Assembly (NCBI GenBank): GCA_900548505.1
Contig: URKI01000007.1
Location: 1 to 55,866, forward strand
Length of the DNA stretch: 55,866 nucleotides
Direction: 5' to 3'
Source: an uncultured Oscillibacter sp.
GTDB lineage: Bacteria; Bacillota; Clostridia; Oscillospirales; Oscillospiraceae
Shown here: piece by piece, positions 1-6,568 of the stretch
Numbering within the stretch: position 1 is the first letter of the stretch
How the letters are laid out: each line of letters starts with the position of its first letter
Notes under the pieces: model-generated
Database searches by the model: none
Told to the model about the DNA's origin: nothing
What the model saw: only the letters and a program-made list of their open reading frames with translations
Translations under genes and position numbers: made by a program

Positions 1-49
1 ACGAGATAGGCTCCGGTCTCGTGGGCTCGGAGATGTGTATAAGAGACAG
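1..49. other. Nextera sequencing adapter (artifact)
   Basis: The contig begins with the end of the Illumina i7 adapter (1-7), an 8-base index (8-15, AGGCTCCG, which reads as CGGAGCCT in the index read, the N720 sequence from memory) and the Nextera read-2 transposase end ending AGATGTGTATAAGAGACAG (16-49). It is library sequence, not genome. Real sequence starts at 50. Confidence 0.98.
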
Positions 50-402
50 GCGATGAACAATACCGCCAGCGGACCGCCGGCGCCGCTGCCGCCATCCAGA
101 GTGGTGGAGCCCAGAGCGTTGGCGGCGTAGCCCACGGTCACCAGGGAGAACAGCACCATGGGCGGCGCCTGGAGGGCATAGCCGATGGCCACAGCCATGG
201 CCGCGCCGCTCATGGCGGAGGCATAGCTGCCGGCAGTGACGAAAAATTCAATGCCCAGCTGGGTGCCCAGGGTATTGAGGATGGTGCCGATGAGCAGCGA
301 GCAGAAAAGGCCCTGGGCCATGGCGCCCAGAGCGTCGATGCCGTATCGCTTGCCGGAGATGACGATGTTTTTGCGCTTTAAGAAGGCTTTGAACTGTTCC
401 AT
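50..402 (-). CDS. PTS_EIIC_2-type membrane protein (3' truncated); candidate NiaR-regulated transporter
   Basis: The protein starts MEQFKAFLKRKNIVISGKRY, then runs through 'DALGAM' and long hydrophobic stretches rich in Gly and Ala. This matches my memory of the PTS_EIIC_2 family (membrane proteins resembling a PTS IIC subunit, usually encoded without IIA/IIB). Only about 117 codons are present because the contig ends in the adapter. The ATG at 402 has an AGGTG ribosome site 7 bases upstream. It lies downstream of niaR on the same strand, with its own consensus promoter and a perfect NiaR-like palindrome between them. The family assignment is from pattern memory. A role in nicotinate or related vitamin uptake is inferred only from the operator and neighbour. 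Confidence 0.75.
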
Positions 403-431
403 GGGAAGCACCTGTTTCTCTATAAAATAAA

Positions 432-469
432 ATGTGGTATACAGGTGTCTTGACACCTGTATACCACAT
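432..469 (-). promoter_or_regulatory. Perfect 18-bp inverted repeat, probable NiaR operator
   Basis: Two perfect 18-base arms (432-449 and 452-469) are separated by TT. The core is CAGGTGTC-TT-GACACCTG. The repeat overlaps the last two bases of the -10 box and covers the predicted start of transcription of the PTS-IIC-like gene, a position suited to repression. A related site lies in front of niaR itself. Confidence 0.8.
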
Positions 470-496
470 CATACTCGCAAAAGCACAGCCTGTCAA
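468..496 (-). promoter_or_regulatory. Promoter of the PTS-IIC-like gene
   Basis: On the minus strand, TTGACA (491-496), a 17-base spacer and TATGAT (468-473) form a near-consensus promoter between the niaR stop and the PTS-IIC-like gene. It shows that this gene has its own start of transcription under the palindrome. Confidence 0.75.
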
Positions 497-504
497 CCCC
501 GGAT

Positions 505-1017
505 TTACCCCTCCAGCAGGACACCCAGCTCCCGCAGGGCGGCACGGACCCGCTCTGCGGCGGCCTCGTCGGGGCAGGAGAGAGTGTGCAGGTGGATACC
601 ACCGGTCAGGTCGGACAGGGGGCGGGCGTCAGAGCGGGCGCAGCGGTCCAGGAACTGGCGCACATCGTGGCGGCTGGAAAGCTGCAGCGAGCCGGTGAGC
701 TGGCCGTAGACCGGGTGCTCCACGATCACGTCCAGCACAGTACAGCCCTCGTCCACCATGGCGTTGAGCTCTTCTTCCATGCCTGCGGCGCTGTGCTGGC
801 AGGCGAAACGGCAGATGAGACCAGCAGCCTCCGGCAAGATCACATAGCCTCGCGGCGTGGCGGAGATGGCGTCTCCGGCGGCGCGCAGCAAGGCGATGTC
901 GCCCACGATGATCTGGCGGCTGACGGAAAAGCGATTCGCCAGTACCGTGGCGCTGACGGGCTGGTCGGCATGCTGTAAGATTTCACGAATGGCCTGACGG
1001 CGTTGTTCCGCGTGCAT
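505..1017 (-). CDS. niaR: NiaR-type transcriptional repressor (HTH_11 + 3H domain), NAD/niacin regulon
   Basis: This is a 170-residue protein, the usual NiaR/YrxA length. The N-terminal winged helix (about 1-65) contains 'VSRQIIVGDIALLRAAG', typical of this HTH_11 group. The C-terminal 3H domain (about 75-165) has histidines at the expected type of positions ('VEHPVYGQL', 'LTGGIHLHTL'). The family represses NAD synthesis and niacin salvage or uptake genes when nicotinic acid is bound. The ATG at 1017 is chosen over the upstream in-frame extension because GAAAGGAGC lies 6-7 bases before it. A TATACT promoter overlapped by a NiaR-like half site lies just upstream, implying autorepression. The next gene downstream carries the stronger operator. 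Confidence 0.9.
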   Translation of the reverse strand: MHAEQRRQAIREILQHADQPVSATVLANRFSVSRQIIVGDIALLRAAGDAISATPRGYVILPEAAGLICRFACQHSAAGMEEELNAMVDEGCTVLDVIVEHPVYGQLTGSLQLSSRHDVRQFLDRCARSDARPLSDLTGGIHLHTLSCPDEAAAERVRAALRELGVLLEG

Positions 1018-1030
1018 AGGGATGCTCCTT

Positions 1031-1074
1031 TCACTGTCATGACAGCAGTATACCACACCCACGGAAAAATGCAA
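1031..1074 (-). promoter_or_regulatory. niaR promoter with overlapping NiaR-like operator
   Basis: On the minus strand, TTGCAT (1069-1074), a 16-base spacer and TATACT (1047-1052) make the promoter. The stretch 1041-1056 matches 14 of 16 bases of one arm of the perfect palindrome at 432-469, and GTC-AT-GAC keeps the dyad centre. The second arm is degenerate. Autoregulation is inferred. Confidence 0.65.
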
Positions 1075-1114
1075 AGAAAAAGAAAACAGGGAGCGCACAG
1101 ATTGTGCGCTCCCT
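1075..1114 (-). terminator. Rho-independent terminator of the liv operon
   Basis: A perfect 12-bp stem (1088-1099 with 1103-1114) and a 3-base loop are followed on the minus strand by a T-rich run (1075-1087). It lies right after livF and before the niaR promoter. Confidence 0.9.
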
Positions 1115-1123
1115 GAGGAGGGG

Positions 1124-1834
1124 TCAACCGCCCAGATAGGCTTTTTTGATGGCGGAGCTCTCCAGCAGCTCCTTGCCGGTGCCGGAGGTGACGATCCGGC
1201 CGGTCTCCAGCACGTAGCCGCGATCGGCCACGGACAGGGCGGCCTGGGCGTTCTGTTCCACCAGCAAAATGGTGGTGCCTGCTGCGTGGAGGTTCTGGAT
1301 GATCTCAAAGATCTGCTCCACCAGAATGGGAGCCAGGCCCATGGAGGGCTCATCCAGCATCAGCAGTTTGGGGTGGCTCATAAGCGCCCGGCCCATGGCC
1401 AGCATCTGCTGCTCGCCGCCGGAGAGGGTGCCGGCGATCTGGCGGCGCCGCTCCATCAGACGGGGGAAGAGCTGGAAGATCCGATCCAGATCGGTGTTCA
1501 GCGTGGCGCCGGACTGGGTATAGGCGCCCATTTCAAGGTTCTCCTGCACGGTCATCTGCAAAAAGACTCGGCGTCCCTCGGGCACCAGCGCAAGGCCCCG
1601 GGAGACGATCTTGTGGCTGGGGACTTTGCTCAGGGACTCGCCCATAAAGGTGACAGAGCCGCTGCGGTTGTGGAGCAGGCCCGCCACAGTGTTCAGCGTG
1701 GTGGACTTGCCGGCACCGTTGGCGCCGATCAGCGTCACGATCTCGCCCTGATTGACCTCGAAGGAGATGCCCTTGACGGCATGGATGCTGCCGTAATAGA
1801 CGTTGATGTCGTCTACTTTCAAAATCGTTTCCAT
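1124..1834 (-). CDS. livF: Branched-chain amino acid ABC transporter ATPase LivF
   Basis: This is one of the two cytoplasmic ATPases that drive import of Leu/Ile/Val through the LivHM channel. The 236 residues carry Walker A 'GANGAGKST', signature 'LSGGEQQMLAMGRAL' and Walker B 'LLMLDEPSMGLAP', the last being characteristic of LivF. The ATG at 1834 is preferred to the GTG at 1840 because AAGGAGG sits 7 bases before the ATG but is too close to the GTG. It is the last gene of the five-gene liv operon, 2 bases after livG, and is followed by a strong terminator. Confidence 0.95.
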   Translation of the reverse strand: METILKVDDINVYYGSIHAVKGISFEVNQGEIVTLIGANGAGKSTTLNTVAGLLHNRSGSVTFMGESLSKVPSHKIVSRGLALVPEGRRVFLQMTVQENLEMGAYTQSGATLNTDLDRIFQLFPRLMERRRQIAGTLSGGEQQMLAMGRALMSHPKLLMLDEPSMGLAPILVEQIFEIIQNLHAAGTTILLVEQNAQAALSVADRGYVLETGRIVTSGTGKELLESSAIKKAYLGG

Positions 1835-1836
1835 GC

Positions 1837-2685
1837 TCACGCCTCCTTCTGCTTGCCCAGATACGCCTCAATGACGGTGGGATTGGATTGGATCTCTTCG
1901 GCGGTGCCCTTGGCGATGACCTGGCCGAAGTTCAGAACGCAGATGCCTTCGCAGATGCTCATGACCAGGTTCATGTCGTGCTCAATGAGCATGATGGCGA
2001 TCTGGAAGGTGTCCCGGATCTTGACGATGTTTTCCATCAGCTCCGCCGTCTCAGAGGGGTTCATGCCTGCGGCGGGCTCATCCAGCAGCAGCAGGCTGGG
2101 ATTGGTGGCCAGGGCACGGACAATCTCCAGACGGCGCTGGGCGCCGTAGGGCAGGGAGCCGGCCTTGAAGGAGGCCATCTGCTCCATGTCGAAGATGGAC
2201 AAAAGCTCCATAGCCCGGTCGTGGGCGGCCCGCTCCTGCTTCCAGTAGCTGGGCAGACGGAGCACGCCGGCCAGGGCGGAGTAGCGGGTCTGGTTGTGGA
2301 GGCCGATCTTCACGTTGTCCTCCACGCTCAGGTTGTTGAAAAGCCGGATGTTCTGGAACGTACGGGCGATGCCCATGCGGTTGATCTGCGCGGTGGTCTT
2401 GCCGGCGGTATCCAGGCCGTCCAGCAAAATGGTGCCGCGGGTAGGCTGATAGACCTTGGTCAGCAGGTTGAAGATGGTGGTCTTGCCGGCACCGTTGGGG
2501 CCGATGAGACCGGCGATCTCCGTGCGGCCGATGGTCAGGTTGAAGTCATTGACCGCCTTCAGGCCGCCGAAGTCGATGCCCAGGTGGCTGCACTCCAGAA
2601 TGGGGGATTTGTCCACGTCACGCTCGGGAACGATGGCCCGGCTGGGCACCGGCACCATCTTGCCTTTTTCAAACTGTTTAGCCAT
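1837..2685 (-). CDS. livG: Branched-chain amino acid ABC transporter ATPase LivG
   Basis: This is the second Liv ATPase, 282 residues. It has Walker A 'GPNGAGKTT', signature-region 'LPYGAQRRLEIVRALA' and Walker B 'LLLLDEPAAGMNP', the classic LivG form, plus the C-terminal BCA_ABC_TP_C-like tail ending in 'NPTVIEAYLGK'. About 30 residues precede the ATPase core, longer than in E. coli LivG. The ATG at 2685 has AAAGGAGG 9 bases upstream. The start overlaps the livM stop by 8 bases, a sign of translational coupling. Confidence 0.95.
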   Translation of the reverse strand: MAKQFEKGKMVPVPSRAIVPERDVDKSPILECSHLGIDFGGLKAVNDFNLTIGRTEIAGLIGPNGAGKTTIFNLLTKVYQPTRGTILLDGLDTAGKTTAQINRMGIARTFQNIRLFNNLSVEDNVKIGLHNQTRYSALAGVLRLPSYWKQERAAHDRAMELLSIFDMEQMASFKAGSLPYGAQRRLEIVRALATNPSLLLLDEPAAGMNPSETAELMENIVKIRDTFQIAIMLIEHDMNLVMSICEGICVLNFGQVIAKGTAEEIQSNPTVIEAYLGKQKEA

Positions 2686-3754
2686 TGTTGGCGGCCTCCT
2701 TTCTGCTGCCGGGGATGGCGCGGCCCAGCAGTACGCGGCAGCGCTCGTTGTTGGTGGCCAGCATCACCAGGATCAGCACGATGGCGTACACCAGCATCCG
2801 GTAGTCGGAGAACGCACGCAGCAGCTCGGGCAGCACGGTCAGCGCCGCAGCGGCGATGAGAGAGCCCCAGATGTTGCCCAGGCCGCCCAGCACCACGAAC
2901 ACCAGGATCAGAATGGAGGTGTTGAAGTTGAACTTGGTTGCCTGGAGAGAGGAGAAGTTCAGGCCGTACAGGGCACCGGAGGCGCCCGCCAGGGCGGCAG
3001 AGGTGACGAAGGCCATGAGCTTGTACTTGGTGACGTTGATGCCCACGCTCTCGGCGGCGATGCGGTTGTCCCGCAGGGCCATGATGGCCCGGCCGGCCCG
3101 GCTGCGCACCAGGTTCAAAACCACCACCAGCGTCAGCATCACCAGAATGAATCCGGCGGTGAAGGTGGCGATGGTCTTGGTGCCGGCAGCGCCCTGGGCA
3201 CCCTTGATGATCTCCAGACCGCCCTCGGCAAGGCCCAGGTCGGCGATGGACATGTTGCCGGTGAGGTTGAACGCCACGTGCAGGCCGTTTTCATCGTAGC
3301 CCACCAGCAGGCAGTTGACCAGATCCTTGATGATCTCGCCGAACGCCAGCGTCACGATGGCCAGATAGTCGCCCCGCAGACGGAGCACGGGCATGCCCAC
3401 GATGAAGCCAGCGGCGGCGGCGAAGATCGCGCCCACCACCATGGCCACGGCCAGGCGCACGGGAGCGAAGGGGATCACGTTCTGCAGGCTCATGGCGGTG
3501 ACGATGCCGGAGAAGGCACCCACGCTCATGAAGCCCGCGTGGCCCAGGCTCAGCTCGCCCAGGATGCCCACAGTCAGGTTCAGGGAGACGGCCATGGACA
3601 TATAGCAGCAGATGGGCACCAGCTGGCCGGTCAGGGAGCGGGAGAGGAAGCCGCCGCTCTGCAGCAGGCTGATGACGATAAAAGCGATGATGACGCCCAG
3701 ATAGGTGGCGAAATCCGTCCGGGTGGACCGCTTCAGTTTACCAAGCTTTTTCAT
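2678..3754 (-). CDS. livM: Branched-chain amino acid ABC transporter permease LivM
   Basis: This is a 358-residue integral membrane protein with roughly ten hydrophobic segments after a basic N-terminus. The family motif 'GELSLGHAGFMSVGAFSG' is present early, and the cytoplasmic loop 'SRAGRAIMALRDNRIAAESVGINVTKYKLMAF' (residues given here in part of the EAA-like coupling loop) contacts the ATPases. It pairs with LivH to form the channel. A GAGGTGG ribosome site precedes the ATG. It sits 9 bases after livH. Confidence 0.93.
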   Translation of the reverse strand: MKKLGKLKRSTRTDFATYLGVIIAFIVISLLQSGGFLSRSLTGQLVPICCYMSMAVSLNLTVGILGELSLGHAGFMSVGAFSGIVTAMSLQNVIPFAPVRLAVAMVVGAIFAAAAGFIVGMPVLRLRGDYLAIVTLAFGEIIKDLVNCLLVGYDENGLHVAFNLTGNMSIADLGLAEGGLEIIKGAQGAAGTKTIATFTAGFILVMLTLVVVLNLVRSRAGRAIMALRDNRIAAESVGINVTKYKLMAFVTSAALAGASGALYGLNFSSLQATKFNFNTSILILVFVVLGGLGNIWGSLIAAAALTVLPELLRAFSDYRMLVYAIVLILVMLATNNERCRVLLGRAIPGSRKEAANNG

Positions 3755-3763
3755 TGGACCACC

Positions 3764-4642
3764 TCACACTTTCTCGGGCACATACTTGCCCAGAAGACCT
3801 GCGGGCTTCACCAGCAGCACCACGATCAGCACGGCGAACACGATGGTGTTGGCCAGGTTGGTGGAGATATAGGCCTTGGCCATGGACTCGATGATGCCCA
3901 GCAGCAATCCGCCCAGGAACGCGCCGGGGATGGAGCCGATGCCGCCGAACACGGCTGCGGTGAAGGCCTTGATGCCGGGCATGGAGCCGGTGGTGGGCAT
4001 CAGGGTGCCGTAAGAGGAGCACAGCAGCACGCCGGCGATGGCCGCCAGGGCGGAGCCGATGGCAAAGGTGGTGGAAATGGTGAAGTTGACGTTGATGCCC
4101 ATGAGCTGGGCGGCGCCCTTGTCCTCGGAGCAGGCCCGCATGGCCTTGCCCATCCGGGTCATGCTGGTGAACATGGTCAAGCCCACCATGATGACCAGGC
4201 ACGTCACCACCGTCAGGATGGACACGTAGGAGATGGAGAGCTGACCGTTAAACAGGCTCAAAGAGCCGGTGACCACGGGGGAGTAGACCTTGGGAGCCGC
4301 GGACCAGATGAGCATGGCGGCGTTTTGCAGGAAATAGCTCACGCCGATGGCGGTGATGAGCACAGCCAGGGAGGGGGCGCTGCGCAGGGGCTTGTAGGCA
4401 AGACCCTCGATGACCACGCCCAGCACGGTGCACACCACCATGGCCAGCAAAATGGCAGGGATGCTGGGGATCCCCAGGTAATTCATGGCGCAGTAGGAAA
4501 TGTAGCCGCCTACCATGATCACGTCACCGTGGGCGAAGTTCAGCATTTTCGCAATGCCGTAGACCATGGTGTAGCCCAGGGCGATGATGGCATAGACGCT
4601 TCCCAGGCTGATGCCGCTGATCAAATAGGAGAGAAATTCCAT
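3764..4642 (-). CDS. livH: Branched-chain amino acid ABC transporter permease LivH
   Basis: This 292-residue membrane permease begins with the LivH hallmark 'GISLGSVYAIIALGYTMVYG' followed by 'LNFAHGD'. The coupling loop reads 'MGKAMRACSEDKGAAQLMGI'. It forms the channel with LivM. It is separated from livJ by a 165-base spacer with two hairpins, which may lower expression of the membrane and ATPase genes relative to the binding protein. Confidence 0.93.
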   Translation of the reverse strand: MEFLSYLISGISLGSVYAIIALGYTMVYGIAKMLNFAHGDVIMVGGYISYCAMNYLGIPSIPAILLAMVVCTVLGVVIEGLAYKPLRSAPSLAVLITAIGVSYFLQNAAMLIWSAAPKVYSPVVTGSLSLFNGQLSISYVSILTVVTCLVIMVGLTMFTSMTRMGKAMRACSEDKGAAQLMGINVNFTISTTFAIGSALAAIAGVLLCSSYGTLMPTTGSMPGIKAFTAAVFGGIGSIPGAFLGGLLLGIIESMAKAYISTNLANTIVFAVLIVVLLVKPAGLLGKYVPEKV

Positions 4643-4690
4643 CAGGAAACACCTCTTTTTCTTCTCTTTTCTATTCTATGGCAGAAATAC

Positions 4691-4768
4691 GGGCAGCAGC
4701 GGCGCTGCCGCCCCTGTTTCCACCATAGAACCCGGGAAGGGCTGCCGGTGATCCGGCAGCCGCTTCCC
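4691..4768 (-). other. Two stable hairpins in the livJ-livH spacer
   Basis: Inverted repeats at about 4691-4713 and 4734-4768 form G+C-rich stems without a T-run. Such structures between a binding-protein gene and its permease genes commonly protect the upstream mRNA or cause partial termination. That role is inferred here. Confidence 0.6.
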
Positions 4769-4807
4769 TGCGGTTGCTGTCAGGGGAAAACAATGCGTAG
4801 GGGGAAA

Positions 4808-5956
4808 TTACTGGGGCAGGACGTACACGCCGTTCTCGATGACCACGGCCATGGGAGCCTTGGAAACGGTGCCGTCAGCGGACCAGGTCATGCTCTGGCC
4901 GGTCAGACCGTCATAGGAGATGGTGGTCATGGCACCGACCATGGCCTCGCAGATGTCGGTGGAGGACATGTCAGAGGTGCAGCCGGCAGCTTCCAGAGCG
5001 GCCTTGACGATGTACACGGCGTCATAGGCGTCGGCGGCGAACTGGTTGGGGATGTCACCGAACTGCTCCTGATAGGTCTTGACGAAGTTCTGGGTCTTCT
5101 CGTCCTCAGCGTCGGCAGAGAAGGGAGTCAGCAGCATGACGCCCTCGGCCAGGGAGGCGTCGAAGCCCTCCAGAGTCAGGATGCCGTCCATGCCGTCCAC
5201 GCCGAAGAAGGTGGGAGCGTAGCCCATGGCGTTGGCCTGGTTGAGGATAACGGAAGCCTGCTGATAGTAGATGGGCAGGAACAGCAGGTCAGCGCCGGCG
5301 GCCTGGGCACCGGTCAGCTGCACGGAGAAGTCGGTGGCGGTGTCGGCGGTGAAGGTGCCCTCGTAGACAACGCTCAGGCCCTTGGCGCCGGCCTCGGTCA
5401 CGAAGGTATCCCGGATGCCCTGGGAGTAGGGATCGTCGTTGCGGTAGATGATGGCGATCTTGGCGTCAGCCATGTTCTCGGCCATGTAGTCAGCGGAGCC
5501 GGTGCCCTGGTTGGGGTCGGTGAAGCAGACCTGGAACACGTTGTCCTTGCCGGCGATGATGTCGGTGGAGGAGCCGGAGGGAGTCAGCATAAAGGTGCGA
5601 TCAGAATAGGCCACGTCCGCCACGGAGATGGAGGCGCCGGAGGTGGTGGGACCCACCAGGACCTGCATGCCCCAGTCCATCAGGTTGTTGTAGGCGTTGA
5701 CGGAGGTCTCGCCGTCTGCCACGTCGTCCTCGCTCTTGATCTCGAACTGGATGTCGCCGCCGGCAGCGTTGATCTCGTCCACGGCGATCTTGGCGCCGTT
5801 GGCCACGGCCTGGCCGTAGATGGCATTTTCACCGGTCAGAGGGCCGATGGTGCCGATCTTGAAGGCGCCGGTGGTGGTGGATTCCTTTTCGCCGCAGGCG
5901 GTGAGCCCGGCGACCATAGCCAGAGCCATGGCAAAACATGCAAACTTCTTGTTCAT
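4808..5956 (-). CDS. livJ: Branched-chain amino acid-binding lipoprotein LivJ
   Basis: This is a 382-residue type I periplasmic-binding-fold protein anchored to the membrane as a lipoprotein. The signal peptide ends in lipobox LTAC with Cys21. The mature protein starts with 'FKIGTIGPLTGENAIYGQ', typical of Leu/Ile/Val-binding proteins, and contains 'VGPTTSGASISVADVA', the usual ligand-binding Ser/Thr stretch. The ATG at 5956 has an AAAGGAGAA ribosome site. It is the first structural gene of the liv operon and lies just after a terminator-like hairpin, so its expression may depend on readthrough or on a TATAAT box at 5982-5987 that lacks a good -35. Confidence 0.93.
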   Translation of the reverse strand: MNKKFACFAMALAMVAGLTACGEKESTTTGAFKIGTIGPLTGENAIYGQAVANGAKIAVDEINAAGGDIQFEIKSEDDVADGETSVNAYNNLMDWGMQVLVGPTTSGASISVADVAYSDRTFMLTPSGSSTDIIAGKDNVFQVCFTDPNQGTGSADYMAENMADAKIAIIYRNDDPYSQGIRDTFVTEAGAKGLSVVYEGTFTADTATDFSVQLTGAQAAGADLLFLPIYYQQASVILNQANAMGYAPTFFGVDGMDGILTLEGFDASLAEGVMLLTPFSADAEDEKTQNFVKTYQEQFGDIPNQFAADAYDAVYIVKAALEAAGCTSDMSSTDICEAMVGAMTTISYDGLTGQSMTWSADGTVSKAPMAVVIENGVYVLPQ

Positions 5957-5988
5957 CTTCTTTTCTCCTTTACCAGTCGATATTATAC

Positions 5989-6023
5989 AAAAAAGCGGCT
6001 CCGCCCATGGGCGGAACCGCTTT
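5989..6023 (-). terminator. Terminator-like hairpin before livJ (possible attenuator)
   Basis: A stem of about 14 paired bases (arms 5992-6006 and 6009-6023, one mismatch) is followed on the minus strand by six T. It starts seven bases after the stop codon of the 90-codon upstream ORF and ends 33 bases before the livJ start. It either ends transcription of the small ORF or acts as an attenuator for the liv operon. Confidence 0.85.
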
Positions 6024-6029
6024 ACTGTA

Positions 6030-6302
6030 TCAAAACAGCAATGTGCGCTTTCGCGGCATGGGGGGTAAAATCCCAACCAACAATACTACCAGCAGAACCA
6101 GGTTCAGCAGGGAAATGCCTGCAACCAGAATGTTTACCAGGCATACCAGGGCAATAATAATAATGGACGCCATAATAATGGCGTCCAGAATCACACGGAT
6201 GGCAGTATGAGAGGCACAATGAGCGCAGAAAGAAGCGGCCTCTGCCTGATGGGCAGACGCACCCTGAGACATCGCATGAGAAGAATACATAGCGTACATC
6301 AT
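6030..6302 (-). CDS. Small Ile/Leu/Val-rich membrane protein or leader peptide upstream of livJ
   Basis: This is a 90-residue ORF with a strong ribosome site (AAAGGAG, 8 bases before the ATG at 6302) and its own promoter. The first 33 residues are polar with His and Cys ('HAMSQGASAHQ', 'FCAHCASH'). The last 56 contain 33 Ile, Leu or Val, forming one or two transmembrane segments ('ASIIIIALVCLV', 'LLNLVLLVVLLVGIL'), with a basic tail 'PRKRTLLF'. I do not recognise the family. Its place between a promoter and a terminator hairpin in front of a branched-chain amino acid importer suggests a regulatory leader, but a plain small membrane protein explains the composition equally well. Confidence 0.6.
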   Translation of the reverse strand: MMYAMYSSHAMSQGASAHQAEAASFCAHCASHTAIRVILDAIIMASIIIIALVCLVNILVAGISLLNLVLLVVLLVGILPPMPRKRTLLF

Positions 6303-6345
6303 GGTGCCGGCTCCTTTCTGCAAGATTGCCTGGAAATTACTTTTT

Positions 6346-6374
6346 ATTGTACTCATTCAAAGGACTAAAGTCAA
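6346..6374 (-). promoter_or_regulatory. Promoter of the small ORF / liv operon
   Basis: On the minus strand TTGACT (6369-6374), 17 bases and TACAAT (6346-6351) give a strong sigma-A promoter. The predicted start near 6339 leaves a leader of about 37 bases to the small ORF. Confidence 0.75.
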
Positions 6375-6493
6375 TGCGCTGTTTGCCGTCAAAACACACA
6401 GAAAACAGCGGAGCAGAATCGGGATTATTTACAAAAAATTCAAAAAAGGAGAGGGACAAACAAAAATTAGTTGCGCATATCAACAAAAATTAA

Positions 6494-6557
6494 TTGACTT
6501 GCAGGAGGGATGTGCTATGATGGGAACAGGAAAAAAATTGTTTCCGTAAACGTTTGA
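6494..6557 (+). promoter_or_regulatory. Promoter of the ABC exporter with LacI-type operator
   Basis: TTGACT (6494-6499), 16 bases and TATGAT (6516-6521) form the promoter. At 6546-6557, about 18 bases past the predicted start, GTAAACGTTTGA has the AAACGTTT core of LacI/CcpA-family operators, the same core as the sites at 16780 and 16992. Confidence 0.6.
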
Positions 6558-6568
6558 GCAGAGGGGGG

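Noticed and set aside
2456..6157. A 1233-codon plus-strand ORF antisense to the liv operon
   Set aside because: It is Gly/His/Gln-rich shadow sequence produced by strong G+C codon bias of livG-livJ on the other strand, with no ribosome site or domain.
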